This document shows, in pieces, positions 26,292-36,097 of a stretch of 64,000 nt of DNA. Made by a program: the position numbers and the translations under genes. Numbering within the stretch: the first letter of the stretch is position 1; each line of letters starts with the position of its first letter. Below the pieces are notes generated by a model. The model was not told the origin of the DNA, did no database searches, and saw only the letters and a list, made by a program, of their open reading frames with translations. Source of the stretch: Leptothrix discophora. GTDB lineage: Bacteria; Pseudomonadota; Gammaproteobacteria; Burkholderiales; Burkholderiaceae_C. Location of the stretch: the NCBI RefSeq assembly GCF_030705305.1, contig NZ_JAUZEE010000003.1, positions 62,001-126,000 on the forward strand, given 5' to 3'.

Positions 26292-27457
26292 AATACGTCG
26301 ACGAGTTCCGCGACGGCGAGCTGGCCCGCCAGATCGCCGGGCGCATCGCCCGCGAGGCCGACCCGGCGCGCGACTACCGCTTCATGGAGTTCTGCGGCGG
26401 CCACACCCACGCCATCGCCCGCTACGGCATCGCCGAGCTGCTGCCGCCGCAGGTGCGCATGATCCACGGCCCCGGCTGTCCGGTCTGCGTGCTGCCGATC
26501 GGGCGGGTCGACCAGGCGATCGACCTGGCGCTGAACCGCGGCGCCATCGTCTGCACCTACGGCGACACGATGCGGGTGCCGGCCTCCGGCGGGCTGTCGA
26601 TGATCAAGGCCAAGGCCCGCGGTGCCGACATCCGCATGGTCTATTCGCCAGCCGATGCGCTGGCCGTGGCCCGCCAGCATCCGGACCGCGAGGTGGTGTT
26701 CTTCGCCATCGGCTTCGAGACCACCACGCCACCCACGGCGCTGACCCTGAAGCGGGCCCAGGCCGAAGGGCTGGACAACTTCAGCGTGCTGGCCTGCCAT
26801 GTGCTCACGCCGGCCGCGATCACCCACCTGCTCGATGCGGCCGAGGCACGCGACATCCGCGACACGCTCGGCGCGGTGCCGCTGGACGGCTTCGTCGGTC
26901 CGGCCCACGTCAGCATCCTGATCGGCTCGCGGCCCTACGAGGGCTTCGCGGCCGACTACCGCAAGCCGGTGGTCATCGCCGGCTTCGAGCCGCTGGACGT
27001 GATGCAGGCCATCCTGATGCTGGTGCGCCAGGTCAACGACGGCCGCGGCGTGGTCGAGAACGAGTTCACCCGCGCCGTCAGCCGTGACGGCAACCGGGCC
27101 GCGCAGGCGCTGGTCGCCGAGGTCTTCGAGCCGCGCGAGACCTTCGAATGGCGCGGCCTCGGCGAGGTGCCGATGAGCGCGCTGCGGCTGCGCCCGGCGC
27201 TGGTCCGCTTCGACGCCGAACGGCGCTTCGGGCTGCGCTACCAGCCCGTGCCCGACCACAGGCAGTGCGCCTGCGGCCAGATCCTGCGCGGCGTCAAGCG
27301 GCCAACCGACTGCACGCTGTTCGGCAACGTCTGCACGCCCGATCACCCGATCGGCTCGTGCATGGTCTCCAGCGAAGGCGCCTGCGCCGCGCACTACAGC
27401 TACGGCCGCTTCCGCGACATCCCCATCCGGGTCGAGCGCGGACCGGTCGTGGCCTGA
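26288..27457 (+). CDS. hypD: Hydrogenase maturation scaffold HypD
   Basis: 389 aa. Iron-sulfur protein on which the Fe(CN)2CO group is assembled. Contains FCGGHTHAI, HGPGCPVCVLP, FETTTPPTA and the C-terminal cluster cysteines in CACGQILRGVKRPTDC, NVCTPDHPIGSCMVSSEGAC. Full length and typical. It starts within the hypC stop. Confidence 0.96.
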   Translation: MKYVDEFRDGELARQIAGRIAREADPARDYRFMEFCGGHTHAIARYGIAELLPPQVRMIHGPGCPVCVLPIGRVDQAIDLALNRGAIVCTYGDTMRVPASGGLSMIKAKARGADIRMVYSPADALAVARQHPDREVVFFAIGFETTTPPTALTLKRAQAEGLDNFSVLACHVLTPAAITHLLDAAEARDIRDTLGAVPLDGFVGPAHVSILIGSRPYEGFAADYRKPVVIAGFEPLDVMQAILMLVRQVNDGRGVVENEFTRAVSRDGNRAAQALVAEVFEPRETFEWRGLGEVPMSALRLRPALVRFDAERRFGLRYQPVPDHRQCACGQILRGVKRPTDCTLFGNVCTPDHPIGSCMVSSEGACAAHYSYGRFRDIPIRVERGPVVA

Positions 27458-27474
27458 CACCCGAGGACAGCCCC

Positions 27475-28533
27475 ATGGCCATCAGAAGTGACTACATCCG
27501 GCCGCTGGACCTGCGCCACGGCCGCATCGACATGAACCACGGTGCCGGCGGCCGGGCCAGCCTGCAGCTGATCGAGGAGGTCTTCGCGCCCGCCTTCGAC
27601 AACGAGTTCCTGCGCCAGGGCGACGACGGCGCGCGCCTGCCCGCGCCACCGGCCGGCCACGGCCTGGTCATGGCAACCGACGGCCACGTGATCTCGCCGC
27701 TGTTCTTCCCTGGCGGCGACATCGGCTCGCTGGCCGTACACGGCACCGTCAACGACGTGGCGATGCTGGGCGCGACGCCGCTCTACCTGGCCGCCAGCTT
27801 CATCCTGGAAGAGGGCCTGGCGCTGGTCGACCTGGTGAAGATCGTGCAGTCCATGGCGGCGGCCTCGCGGGCGGCCGGCGTGCCGGTCGTCACCGGCGAC
27901 ACCAAGGTGGTCGAGCAGGGCAAGGGCGACGGCGTGTTCATCGCCACCACCGGCATCGGCGCCTTGCCGCCGGGCCGGCGCATCGGCGGCGCGCTGGCCC
28001 GGCCGGGCGACGTGGTGCTGGTCTCAGGCACCCTCGGCGACCATGGCGTGGCGGTGCTGTCGCGGCGCGAGTCACTGGCCTTCGAGACCACGATCGAGAG
28101 CGACAGCGCCGCCCTGCACGGCCTGGTCGCCACGCTGCTGGAAAGCGTGCCGGAAGGTGCGGTGCGCACGCTGCGCGACCCGACCCGCGGCGGCCTGGCC
28201 AGCACGCTCAACGAGATCGCCCGCCAGTCGCGCGCCGGCATCACGCTGGACGAGGCCGCGCTGCCGATCAGGCCCCAGGTCGAGGCCGCCTGCGAGCTGC
28301 TGGGCCTGGACCCGCTCTACATGGCCAACGAGGGCAAGCTGGTGGCCATCGTCGCGCCCGAGTCGGCCGATGACGCACTGGCCGCGCTGCGCAGCCACCC
28401 GCTGGGCACGCAGGCCGCGCGCATCGGCACGGTCGGTGTCGATGCCCAGCACTTCGTGCAGATGAAGACCCGCTTCGGCGGCCGGCGCATGGTCGACTGG
28501 CTCAGCGGCGAGCCGCTGCCGCGCATCTGCTGA
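27475..28533 (+). CDS. hypE: Hydrogenase maturation protein HypE
   Basis: 352 aa. PurM-like ATPase that dehydrates the carbamoyl group on its last residue to a cyanide. The C-terminal PRIC with terminal Cys352 is intact, as are [30 protein letters not shown] and DPTRGGLAS. Start ATG 27475; the frame is open further upstream inside hypD but without homology. In Ralstonia hypX follows; here hoxA follows directly. Confidence 0.96.
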   Translation: MAIRSDYIRPLDLRHGRIDMNHGAGGRASLQLIEEVFAPAFDNEFLRQGDDGARLPAPPAGHGLVMATDGHVISPLFFPGGDIGSLAVHGTVNDVAMLGATPLYLAASFILEEGLALVDLVKIVQSMAAASRAAGVPVVTGDTKVVEQGKGDGVFIATTGIGALPPGRRIGGALARPGDVVLVSGTLGDHGVAVLSRRESLAFETTIESDSAALHGLVATLLESVPEGAVRTLRDPTRGGLASTLNEIARQSRAGITLDEAALPIRPQVEAACELLGLDPLYMANEGKLVAIVAPESADDALAALRSHPLGTQAARIGTVGVDAQHFVQMKTRFGGRRMVDWLSGEPLPRIC

Positions 28534-28585
28534 TGTGGGCCGAGCAGGCCACGCCGAGAATGCAGCCTCGCCCCGACGTGATCCG

Positions 28586-30139
28586 ATGACCTTGCCGTCC
28601 GACCCCGCCACCTTCGCCACCAGCGCCACCGACATCGACCTGCCCAGCGTGCTGCTGGTCGATGACGAGCCGCGCTCGCTCGACGCCATGCGCCGCACGC
28701 TGGAGGAAGACTTCCGCGTGCTCAGCGCCGGCAGCGCCGCCGAGGCCCGCCGGCTGTTGGCGTCCGAGCCGGTCGACGTGATCCTGTGCGACCAGCGCAT
28801 GCCCGGCCAGAGCGGCGTCGACTTCCTCAAGGTAGCCCGCCAGCAATGGCCGGAGGCGGTCCGCATCGTCATCTCGGGCTACACCGACAGCGAGGACATC
28901 ATTGCCGGCATCAACGACGCCGGCATCTTCCAGTACCTGCTCAAGCCCTGGGTACCCGACCACCTGCTGGCCACCGTGCGGCAGGCCGTCGAGGCCCGCG
29001 CGCTGCGCCACGGCCTGGACCGGCTCGAACTGGACCTGCGCGCCGGCAACCCGGCCCTGCGCGCCCGCCGCGCCGAGCGCCAGCGCGAGGTCCGCGAGTC
29101 CTTCGACTTCCAGCGCATCGAGCGTGCGCCCGGCAGCCCGCTGGACGGCATCTGCGACCTGGCCGCGCGGGTCGCCCACTACGACCTGCCGGTGCTGGTG
29201 CTGGGCGAATCGGGCACCGGCAAGGAACTGCTGGCGCGCGCCATCCACGTCGCCTCGCCGCGCGCGGCCGGGCCCTTCGTGGTCGAGAACTGCGCCGCGC
29301 TGGCCGACACGCTGCTGGAGAGCGAACTGTTCGGCCACAAGCGCGGCGCCTTCACCGGCGCCTTCGAGGACCATGTCGGCCTGTTCCAGCGCGCCCACGG
29401 CGGCACCGTCTTCCTCGACGAGATCGGCGAGACCTCGCCGGCCTTCCAGGTCAAGCTGCTGCGGGTGCTGCAGGAGGGCGAGGTCCGCCCGGTCGGTGCG
29501 GCACGCGCCGTGCCGGTGGACGTGCGGGTGGTCGCCGCGACGCACCGCCAGCTCGCCGACGAGGTCCGCGCCGGCCGCTTCCGGCAGGACCTGTACTACC
29601 GCATCGCCGGCGTCACGCTGCAGGTGCCGCCGCTGCGCGAACGGCCCGGCGACATCGCGCCCATCGCGATCCGCCTGCTGCATGCGGTCGGCACCGAGCT
29701 GGGTCGCAGCGGCCTGTCCTTCGGGCCGGATGCGCTGGCCTGCCTGCTGGCCTACCCCTGGCCCGGCAACATCCGCGAGCTGCGCAACGAGATCGCCCGC
29801 GCCATCGCGCTGAGCGACGCCGACACCATCGACGCGACGGCCTTCTCGCCGGCTGTGCTGCACGGCCAGGCCGGGCCGTCGCAGGCCAGCCGCGCCGATG
29901 GACTGCCCGCCGTCGGCACGCTGCAGGAACGCCTCGATGCGATCGAGGCCCGGCTGCTGCGCGAGGCCCTGCTGCGCCAGCGCTGGAACCGGACCCGGGT
30001 GGCCGACGAGCTGGGGCTGTCGCGGGTCGGCCTGCGCGCCAAGATGCTGCGCTTCGGGCTGGGCGACAAGCCCGCGCGGGCCGGCGACGAGCCCGCCGAC
30101 CCCCACGAGGCGCAGCCCTCGGAAGGCCCCGCGCCATGA
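28586..30139 (+). CDS. hoxA: NtrC-family response regulator HoxA/HupR
   Basis: 517 aa. Transcription activator of the hox operon. Order of domains: receiver (about 20-140, [10 protein letters not shown] with phosphoryl-acceptor candidate Asp69 in CDQRMPG, and KPW), AAA+ domain with Walker A GESGTGKE and the sigma-54 contact loop GAFTGA intact, and a C-terminal Fis-type helix-turn-helix ([19 protein letters not shown]). The intact GAFTGA predicts sigma-54 use, unlike Rhodobacter capsulatus HupR. In the HoxA group the unphosphorylated form activates. Start uncertain: ATG 28586, or GTG 28535, which nearly touches the hypE stop. The stop overlaps hoxB. Confidence 0.92.
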   Translation: MTLPSDPATFATSATDIDLPSVLLVDDEPRSLDAMRRTLEEDFRVLSAGSAAEARRLLASEPVDVILCDQRMPGQSGVDFLKVARQQWPEAVRIVISGYTDSEDIIAGINDAGIFQYLLKPWVPDHLLATVRQAVEARALRHGLDRLELDLRAGNPALRARRAERQREVRESFDFQRIERAPGSPLDGICDLAARVAHYDLPVLVLGESGTGKELLARAIHVASPRAAGPFVVENCAALADTLLESELFGHKRGAFTGAFEDHVGLFQRAHGGTVFLDEIGETSPAFQVKLLRVLQEGEVRPVGAARAVPVDVRVVAATHRQLADEVRAGRFRQDLYYRIAGVTLQVPPLRERPGDIAPIAIRLLHAVGTELGRSGLSFGPDALACLLAYPWPGNIRELRNEIARAIALSDADTIDATAFSPAVLHGQAGPSQASRADGLPAVGTLQERLDAIEARLLREALLRQRWNRTRVADELGLSRVGLRAKMLRFGLGDKPARAGDEPADPHEAQPSEGPAP

Positions 30140-31140
30140 CCCGCCTGAACGTGCTCTGGCTGCAATCGGGCGGCTGCGGTGGCTGCAGCATGTCGCTGCT
30201 GTGCGCCGACACGCCCGACTTCCAGGCCACGCTGCGGCAGGCCGGCATCGAGCTGCTGTGGCACCCGTCGCTGTCGCTGGACGGCGGCATCGAGCTGCAG
30301 ACACTGCTGGCCGATTGCCTGTCCGGCCGCTTCCGGCTGGACGCGCTGTGCGTCGAAGGCGCGCTGCTGCGCGGCCCGCACGGCAGCGGCCGCTTCCATG
30401 TGCTGGCCGGCACCGACGTCGCCATGATCGACTGGGTGCGCCAGCTCGCGGCGGTCGCCCGCCACGTCGTCGCCATCGGCAGCTGCGCGGCCTGGGGCGG
30501 CGTCACCGCCAGTGGCCCGAACCCGACCGATGCCTGCGGCCTGCAGTTCGAGGACGAGCACAGGGGCGGCCTGCTGGGCGCCGGCTTCGTCGCCCGCGGC
30601 GGCCTGCCGGTCGTCAACGTGGCCGGCTGCCCGACCCACCCCGGCTGGGTCATCGACAGCCTGTCGGCACTGGCCGCCGGGCTGCTCGGTCCGGTCGACC
30701 TCGATGCGCTGGGCCGGCCGCGCTTCTACGCCGACCAGCTGGTCCACCACGGCTGCACCCGCAACGAGTTCTACGAGTTCAAGGCCAGCGCCGACAAGCC
30801 GTCCGACCTCGGCTGCATGATGGAACACATGGGCTGCAAGGGCACCCAGGCGCATGCCGACTGCAACACCCGGCTGTGGAACGGTGAAGGCTCCTGCACC
30901 CGGGGTGGTTATGCCTGCGTGAGCTGCACCGAGCCGGGCTTCCAGGACCCCGGCCACGCCTTCCACCAGACGCCCAAGCTGGCCGGCATCCCGATCGGCC
31001 TGCCGACCGACATGCCCAAGGCCTGGTTCGTCGCGCTGGCCTCGCTGTCCAAGAGCGCGACGCCGAAGCGGGTCCGTCAGAACGCCAACGCCGACCATGT
31101 GGTCGTGCCGCCGGTGGCGCGCAAGACCCGCCTGAAGTGA
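30136..31140 (+). CDS. hoxB: Regulatory (H2-sensing) hydrogenase, small subunit
   Basis: 334 aa. HupU/HoxB family, group 2b. No Tat signal, so it stays in the cytoplasm. The proximal-cluster cysteines start at SGGCGGCS (14 and 17) with Gly rather than the extra Cys of HoxK, followed by GSCAAWGG and AGCPTHPGW; medial and distal cluster residues are in [28 protein letters not shown] and [11 protein letters not shown]. It has a basic C-terminal tail ([13 protein letters not shown]) used in related proteins for contact with the kinase. ATGA overlap with hoxA. Confidence 0.95.
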   Translation: MTRLNVLWLQSGGCGGCSMSLLCADTPDFQATLRQAGIELLWHPSLSLDGGIELQTLLADCLSGRFRLDALCVEGALLRGPHGSGRFHVLAGTDVAMIDWVRQLAAVARHVVAIGSCAAWGGVTASGPNPTDACGLQFEDEHRGGLLGAGFVARGGLPVVNVAGCPTHPGWVIDSLSALAAGLLGPVDLDALGRPRFYADQLVHHGCTRNEFYEFKASADKPSDLGCMMEHMGCKGTQAHADCNTRLWNGEGSCTRGGYACVSCTEPGFQDPGHAFHQTPKLAGIPIGLPTDMPKAWFVALASLSKSATPKRVRQNANADHVVVPPVARKTRLK

Positions 31141-31150
31141 ACGGGATGCC

Positions 31151-32641
31151 ATGACCCGCACGCTCGTCGTCGGACCCTTCAACCGCGTCGAGGGTGACCT
31201 GGAGGTGCGCCTGGACGTGGTCGACGGCCGGGTGCGCTCGGCCCGCGTCAACGCGCCGATGTACCGCGGCTTCGAGCAGATGCTGGTCGGCCGCGACCCG
31301 ATGGACGCGCTGTTCATCGTGCCGCGCATCTGCGGCATCTGCTCGGTCTCCCAGAGCGTGGCGGCGGCGCGGGCGCTGGCCGACCTGGCCGGCGTCGAGG
31401 TGCCGCCCAACGGCCTGATCGCGACCAACCTGATGCTGGCCTGCGAGAACCTGGCCGACCACCTGACCCATTTCCACCTGTTCTTCATGCCCGACTTCGC
31501 GCGGCCAGCCTATGCCGCGCAGCCGTGGTTCGGCGAGGTCGAGCGGCGCTTCGCCGCCGGCCGGGGCGAGCATGCCCGGGCTGCCACCGCCGCGCGCCAG
31601 CGCTGGTTCACGGTGATGGGCACGCTGGGCGGCAAGTGGCCGCACACGCAGAGCATCCACCCCGGCGGCAGCAGCCGGGCGATCGACGCGGCCGAGCGGC
31701 TGCGCCTGATCGCCAAGGTGCGCGAGCTGCAGGCCTTCTGCGAACAGACCCTGTTCGGCGCGCCGCTGGAGGCCATCGCCGCGCTGGCCGACGACGCGGC
31801 GCTGAGTGCCTGGGCCGACGGACCCGGCGCGGCCAGCGACCTGGCGCTGTTCCTGCGCTGCGCCGACTCGCTGGACCTGGCGCAGGCCGGCATCGGTCCG
31901 GGCCGCACGCTCAGCGTCGGCGCCTACCGCCAGCCCGATGGCAGCCACCTGCTGGCCGCCGGCGTCTGGACGGCCGATGCCGGGCCGCAGGCCATCGACG
32001 CGGCCCGCTACAGCGCCGACCTCACCGAGGACGCCACCCACGCCTGGCTGGCCACACGCCCCGGCGACGAGCCCGATGCCGCGCCGGCCCGCTCACCGCT
32101 GCGCGGCCACACCCAGCCAGAGCCCGACAAGCCCGGTGCCTACACCTGGAACAAGGCGCCCCGGCTGGCCGGCCAGGTGGTCGAGACCGGCGCGCTGGCC
32201 CGCCAGCTGGCCAGTGGCCAGCCGCTGATCACCCAGGCCGTGCGCCGCGACGGTGCCAGCGTGCGCACCCGCGTGCTGGCCCGCCTGGTCGAGATCGCGC
32301 GGGTGCTGCCCGAGATGGTCGGCTGGCTGTCCGCGCTGCGTCCGGGCGAGCCCTGGAGCGCCCCGTTCCAGCTGCCCGAGGACGGCACCGGCGTCGGCCT
32401 GACCGAGGCCGCGCGCGGTGCGCTGGGCCATTGGGCGGTGGTGCGCGACGGCCGCATCGCGAGCTGGCAGATCGTCGCGCCGACCAGCATCAACTTCTCG
32501 CCGCGCGACGCGGCCGGCACGCCCGGTGCGCTGGAAGCCGCGCTGGTCGGCGCACGGGTCGAACCGGGCGAGACCACGCCGGTGTCGGTCCAGCACATCG
32601 TCCGGTCGTTCGACCCCTGCATGGTCTGCACCGTCCATTGA
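31151..32641 (+). CDS. hoxC: Regulatory (H2-sensing) hydrogenase, large subunit
   Basis: 496 aa. HupV/HoxC family. Active-site ligands are in RICGICSVSQS (Cys61, Cys64) and the C-terminal DPCMVCTVH, where the protein ends: there is no cleavable tail, as expected for sensory hydrogenases that mature without the endopeptidase. The bulky Ile63 and Phe111 (near HFHLFF) correspond to the Ile/Phe pair that narrows the gas channel in Ralstonia RH and makes it insensitive to O2. Cytoplasmic, works with HoxB and HoxJ. Confidence 0.95.
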   Translation: MTRTLVVGPFNRVEGDLEVRLDVVDGRVRSARVNAPMYRGFEQMLVGRDPMDALFIVPRICGICSVSQSVAAARALADLAGVEVPPNGLIATNLMLACENLADHLTHFHLFFMPDFARPAYAAQPWFGEVERRFAAGRGEHARAATAARQRWFTVMGTLGGKWPHTQSIHPGGSSRAIDAAERLRLIAKVRELQAFCEQTLFGAPLEAIAALADDAALSAWADGPGAASDLALFLRCADSLDLAQAGIGPGRTLSVGAYRQPDGSHLLAAGVWTADAGPQAIDAARYSADLTEDATHAWLATRPGDEPDAAPARSPLRGHTQPEPDKPGAYTWNKAPRLAGQVVETGALARQLASGQPLITQAVRRDGASVRTRVLARLVEIARVLPEMVGWLSALRPGEPWSAPFQLPEDGTGVGLTEAARGALGHWAVVRDGRIASWQIVAPTSINFSPRDAAGTPGALEAALVGARVEPGETTPVSVQHIVRSFDPCMVCTVH

Positions 32642-32654
32642 ACGCCCCCGTGTC

Positions 32655-34064
32655 ATGAGCGACAGCCCACGCCCTCGCCCGCTGCCTCCGGACATGCCCG
32701 CAGGCGCCGAAGGCATCGACGAGTCGACCTGGCTGGACGTGATCCAGAAGATGGACGAGGTCTATTCGCAGCTGGTCGCCGACGAGGTCGCTCTGGAGGA
32801 GAAGAACGCGCAGCTGGAGCAGTCGCAGCGCTTCATCTTCAGCCTGCTGGCCTCGATGAGCGACGTGCTGCTGGCCTGCAGCGAGGACGGCCGCATCGAG
32901 GAGACCAACGCCGCCCTGTGCACGCTGGTCGGCCGTCGCGATGCCGAGCTGCGCGGCCGGCCGATGGCCGAGCTGATGGCCGGCCCGGCACGCCCGGACC
33001 CGCTCGACGCGACCGCGCCGGCCGAGCGCCTGGGCGCGCTGACGCGGGCGGTGCAGGCCCGCCGCGATGCGCTGTCGGTCGAACTGGAACTGGTCGACGC
33101 ACAGGGCCAGTCGGTGCCGGTGGACTTCAACTGCACCGCCCGCTTCGACGCCACCGGGCGGCGCGTCGGCCATGTCTGGGTCGGCCGCCCGATGGGCGAG
33201 ATCAAGCGCGCTTACCGCGAGCTGCAGGAAGCCCACGAAGCCCTCAAGCGGACCCAGCAGCAGCTGCTGCATGCCGAGAAGATGGCCTCGCTGGGCCGGC
33301 TGGTCGCGGGCGTCGCGCACGAGCTGAACAACCCGATCAGCTTCGTGCTGGCCAACGTTCACGCGCTGCAGCGCTACAGCGAGCGGCTGGGCCGCTACCT
33401 CGACCAGGTCCATGCGGGTGCCGCGCCCGAGGCCCTGGCCGAGCAGCGCCGCGCGCTGCGCATCGACCCGATCCTGAAGGACCTGCCCTCGCTGATGGAG
33501 GGCACGCTCGAAGGCGCGCAGCGCACCGCCGACATCGTGCAGGGCCTGCGTCGCTTCTCGGCCATGGACCGCGAGGAACGCCAGGCCGTCGACCTGCACG
33601 CCGTCATCGAACGGGCGCTGCACTGGGTCGCCAAGGCCAGCGCCAGCGTGCTGACGGTGCACCGCGACCTGGGACCGCCGGTGACGGTCAGCGGCAGCGC
33701 CGGCCGGCTCCAGCAGGTGCTGATGAACCTGGTCCAGAACGCGCTGGACGCCGCCACCGCCGCCCATCCCGACGGACGCCCCAACGCCCACGACCCGCCC
33801 GAGCTGTGGATCAGCAGCCGCGTCGATGCGGCCCACCGCCGCGTCGAGATCCGCCTGCGCGACAACGGCCCCGGCATCCCGCAGGAGCACCTGCCGCGCG
33901 TCTTCGATCCCTTCTTCACCACCAAGCCGGTCGGCCAGGGCACCGGCCTGGGCCTGTCGATCAGCTACGCCATCGTCGAGCAGCACGGCGGCGAGCTGCG
34001 CGCCGAGAACGCGCCCGAAGGCGGGGCGGTGTTCGTGCTGGGGCTGCCGCTGGACCCTGCCTGA
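32655..34064 (+). CDS. hoxJ: H2-signalling histidine kinase HoxJ/HupT
   Basis: 469 aa. Soluble kinase with no membrane helices. An N-terminal coiled coil (about 30-58), a PAS domain (about 60-180), a HisKA dimerisation helix with the phospho-accepting His in GVAHELNNPISF, and an HATPase_c domain (NLVQNALDA N-box, RDNGPGIP, FFTTKPVGQGTGLGLS). The glycine-rich ATP lid is intact, in contrast to the reported Gly-to-Ser change that inactivates HoxJ in Ralstonia H16. Predicted role: in the absence of H2 it phosphorylates and so silences HoxA. Last gene of the locus. Confidence 0.93.
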   Translation: MSDSPRPRPLPPDMPAGAEGIDESTWLDVIQKMDEVYSQLVADEVALEEKNAQLEQSQRFIFSLLASMSDVLLACSEDGRIEETNAALCTLVGRRDAELRGRPMAELMAGPARPDPLDATAPAERLGALTRAVQARRDALSVELELVDAQGQSVPVDFNCTARFDATGRRVGHVWVGRPMGEIKRAYRELQEAHEALKRTQQQLLHAEKMASLGRLVAGVAHELNNPISFVLANVHALQRYSERLGRYLDQVHAGAAPEALAEQRRALRIDPILKDLPSLMEGTLEGAQRTADIVQGLRRFSAMDREERQAVDLHAVIERALHWVAKASASVLTVHRDLGPPVTVSGSAGRLQQVLMNLVQNALDAATAAHPDGRPNAHDPPELWISSRVDAAHRRVEIRLRDNGPGIPQEHLPRVFDPFFTTKPVGQGTGLGLSISYAIVEQHGGELRAENAPEGGAVFVLGLPLDPA

Positions 34065-34089
34065 TGGACCGTTCCCGGAGACACGGACT

Positions 34090-34512
34090 TCATGCCCGCG
34101 CGGCTGCGAAGGGATTGAACACCGTCAATCCGAGTGCCTCGAAATCGGCGACGTTGCGCGTGGCCACCTGCAAGCCGTGAATCTGCGCGGTCGCGCCGAT
34201 CATCGCGTCCTCGAACAGGGTGTCGGACTTGCGATGCATCAGCCGCGCCCAGGCGCTGAAGGCACGGGCATCCATCGGCAGGACGTTGAAGGCACCGGCC
34301 ACCTGCTCCAGCCAGGCTTCGATTTCGGCGGCCTTTTCAGGATCCTGTTCGCGCGTGATCTCGATGCCGGCCTGGATTTCTCCGAGGGTGACGGCGGACA
34401 GGTGGAGTTGGGCGTTGTCGAGCGTCTGGAGCCACGCAAGAACGCCACCATGCGGCCGTGGCTTGCGCAACTCGGACACCACGTTGGTGTCGAGCAGGTA
34501 GCCGCCGGTCAT
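34090..34512 (-). CDS. vapC: VapC-type PIN-domain toxin
   Basis: 140 aa. Type II toxin, an RNase of the PIN fold. Acidic Mg-binding residues are in YLLDTNVVSELRK (Asp9), GEIQAGIE, the FEDAMIGATA block and the ATRNVADF end. FitB-like in its overall pattern. The ATG (34512) overlaps the antitoxin stop (ATGA), the usual coupling. The longer upstream frame crosses the antitoxin gene and is rejected. Confidence 0.9.
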   Translation of the reverse strand: MTGGYLLDTNVVSELRKPRPHGGVLAWLQTLDNAQLHLSAVTLGEIQAGIEITREQDPEKAAEIEAWLEQVAGAFNVLPMDARAFSAWARLMHRKSDTLFEDAMIGATAQIHGLQVATRNVADFEALGLTVFNPFAAARA

Positions 34513-34766
34513 TTCAGTCGCTCCACGGCTCGCCTCCTCGCCTGACCGCGTGCAGGGAGGACCAGTTCCGCGCGGGCCTCGTCGCTCAGCAGCAGGTCCT
34601 TCAACGAAGGACGGGCAGAGGACTGGAGCCGACGCCACTCCTGCACCGGCACCAGCACGGCGGCCTCGGTACCGCGACGCGTGACCATCTGCGGCCCTTC
34701 GTTGAGACAGGCATCGAGGAACTCGCTGAATCGCGCCTTCGCGTCTTGAACGGGCCAAGCATTCAT
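34509..34766 (-). CDS. PhD/YefM-family antitoxin
   Basis: 85 aa. The N-terminus WPVQDAKARFSEFLDACLNEGPQMVTRRG is split here across the PhD fold: DNA-binding half first, toxin-neutralising C-terminal tail last (LKDLLLSDEARAELVLP). ATG 34766 has a GGGGGTT stretch upstream; an in-frame TTG at 34778 is less likely. Directly upstream are two near-identical direct repeats that may serve as its operator. Confidence 0.88.
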   Translation of the reverse strand: MNAWPVQDAKARFSEFLDACLNEGPQMVTRRGTEAAVLVPVQEWRRLQSSARPSLKDLLLSDEARAELVLPARGQARRRAVERLK

Positions 34767-34779
34767 CGGAACCCCCAAA

Positions 34780-34802
34780 ACTAGTCAGATAACTAGTCTG
34801 AT
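34780..34802. promoter_or_regulatory. Direct-repeat operator candidate of the PhD-VapC module
   Basis: ACTAGTCAGAT and ACTAGTCTGAT, 12 nt apart start to start, each with the palindromic core ACTAGT. AT-richer than its surroundings and placed 14 nt upstream of the antitoxin start, as expected for conditional co-operative repression. Confidence 0.55.
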
Positions 34803-34857
34803 GACAAGTGGATCCGGTGTCAATCTCCCTTGGGCGCTCAGGCTTGGACCACGTTCA

Positions 34858-36000
34858 TCACCCCAACATGAACCCACCCTCCGCCACCGCCTGGCCGTTG
34901 ACCTGCACCGTGATGCGGTGCCAGCCGGGGTGGTAGGTCCGGGTCGTGATCGGCTTGACGGCGTGGCGCTTGAGCATGGCGCGGTGTTCGCCGGCGGCGA
35001 GCTCCAGGTTCCAGCCCTTGAAGACCTTGGGCGAGCTGCTGCCGTTGGCCTTGACGTGGTGGACGGCGTAGTCGATGACCAGGCGCTGCGGCTGCGGCGA
35101 GGTCGAGACCAGCATCAGGTTCAGGTCGACCGACTCGCCCAGCCGGATCGAGGCCGGCGTGACGCGCAGCACCGCGCGGCCCTGCAGCGGCTGGCCGAGG
35201 CCCCAGGCCGCAAGAACGGCCACGTCACCCTGCTTGACCAGCGTGCGGCTGGCATGGCGCAGCAGCGCACGGCGCTGGGCGCTGGCCTCCGGCAGGTGGC
35301 GCTGCAGCCAGTCGGCCACGCGGGCTGGATGGTCCTTGGCGATGTCGTTGAGGTGGTTGGCGACCGACCGGCGCACGTAGCCGCTCGGGTCGTCCTGCAG
35401 GGCTTCGAGCAGGGGCAGCGTCGGCGACGGGTCGGCGATCAGGGCCTTGAGCTGCAGGCCCCAGGGCAGGCGCGGCCGGCTGCCCTCGCTGACCAGGCGG
35501 CGCACATGCGCGCTGCGATCGGTGGTCCAGCGCTGCAGCGTGGCGATCACGCGCGCCGGGTGGCGGACGATGAAGGGGCGGATGGCGAACTCGGCACTGA
35601 AGCGCTGGGTCAGCGCATGCAGCGCGGCCAGCGCACGATCGGGCAGGTCTTGGCCGCGCCGGGCGACATACTCGCCCATCGCCCAGACCGGCCAGCCGGC
35701 CAGCCCCAGCGCGTGGGTGCGCAGCTCGCCGGGCTCGTCGAAGTCGTGTGCCGTGACCGGCGCCAGCGACGCCTCCAGCGCGTCGGCGGCACGGTCGAAG
35801 TCGGCCGGCAGGGCCACCTCCAGCGCATCGGCCAGCTGCATGGCGCGGGCCTTGAACGCGAGCGCGTCGAGGCCCGGACGGGCGCGGGCGACGAAGGCCT
35901 CGCGGTCGAATTCATGACAGACGCGCGACAGGTGCGCGGCCATCGCGTCGACCTGGCTGCCGTCGAGCAGGTTCTTGAGGGGTTCGGCCATGCCCTGCAT
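34858..36000 (-). CDS. alkC: AlkC-type DNA alkylation repair glycosylase
   Basis: 380 aa. HEAT-like-repeat DNA glycosylase that removes alkylated bases such as 3-methylcytosine and 3-methyladenine without base flipping. The AlkC-subgroup motif VRRLVSEGSRPRLPWG is present (about 166-181), followed by a HEAT repeat with YVRRSVANHLNDIAKDHP. The last ~95 residues (from PASIRLGESVDLNL) form a beta-rich Ig-like domain as in the longer AlkC proteins. ATG 36000 is used; ATG 35991 is equally possible. It is divergent from phoX. Confidence 0.85.
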   Translation of the reverse strand: MQGMAEPLKNLLDGSQVDAMAAHLSRVCHEFDREAFVARARPGLDALAFKARAMQLADALEVALPADFDRAADALEASLAPVTAHDFDEPGELRTHALGLAGWPVWAMGEYVARRGQDLPDRALAALHALTQRFSAEFAIRPFIVRHPARVIATLQRWTTDRSAHVRRLVSEGSRPRLPWGLQLKALIADPSPTLPLLEALQDDPSGYVRRSVANHLNDIAKDHPARVADWLQRHLPEASAQRRALLRHASRTLVKQGDVAVLAAWGLGQPLQGRAVLRVTPASIRLGESVDLNLMLVSTSPQPQRLVIDYAVHHVKANGSSSPKVFKGWNLELAAGEHRAMLKRHAVKPITTRTYHPGWHRITVQVNGQAVAEGGFMLG

Positions 36001-36027
36001 TCTGGCGGTGCAGCAATCGTGTGCGAT

Positions 36028-36045
36028 CCGTCACAACACGGTCAC
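36028..36045 (+). promoter_or_regulatory. Pho box upstream of phoX
   Basis: CCGTCAC-AACA-CGGTCAC: two 7-bp direct repeats separated by 4 nt (11-nt period), the architecture of a PhoB site, 53 nt upstream of the phoX start. Confidence 0.72.
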
Positions 36046-36097
36046 AGACTGCTGCGAGCCTCGCGCGCTGTTTGCAACGACCCCAGCAGGAGCCCCC

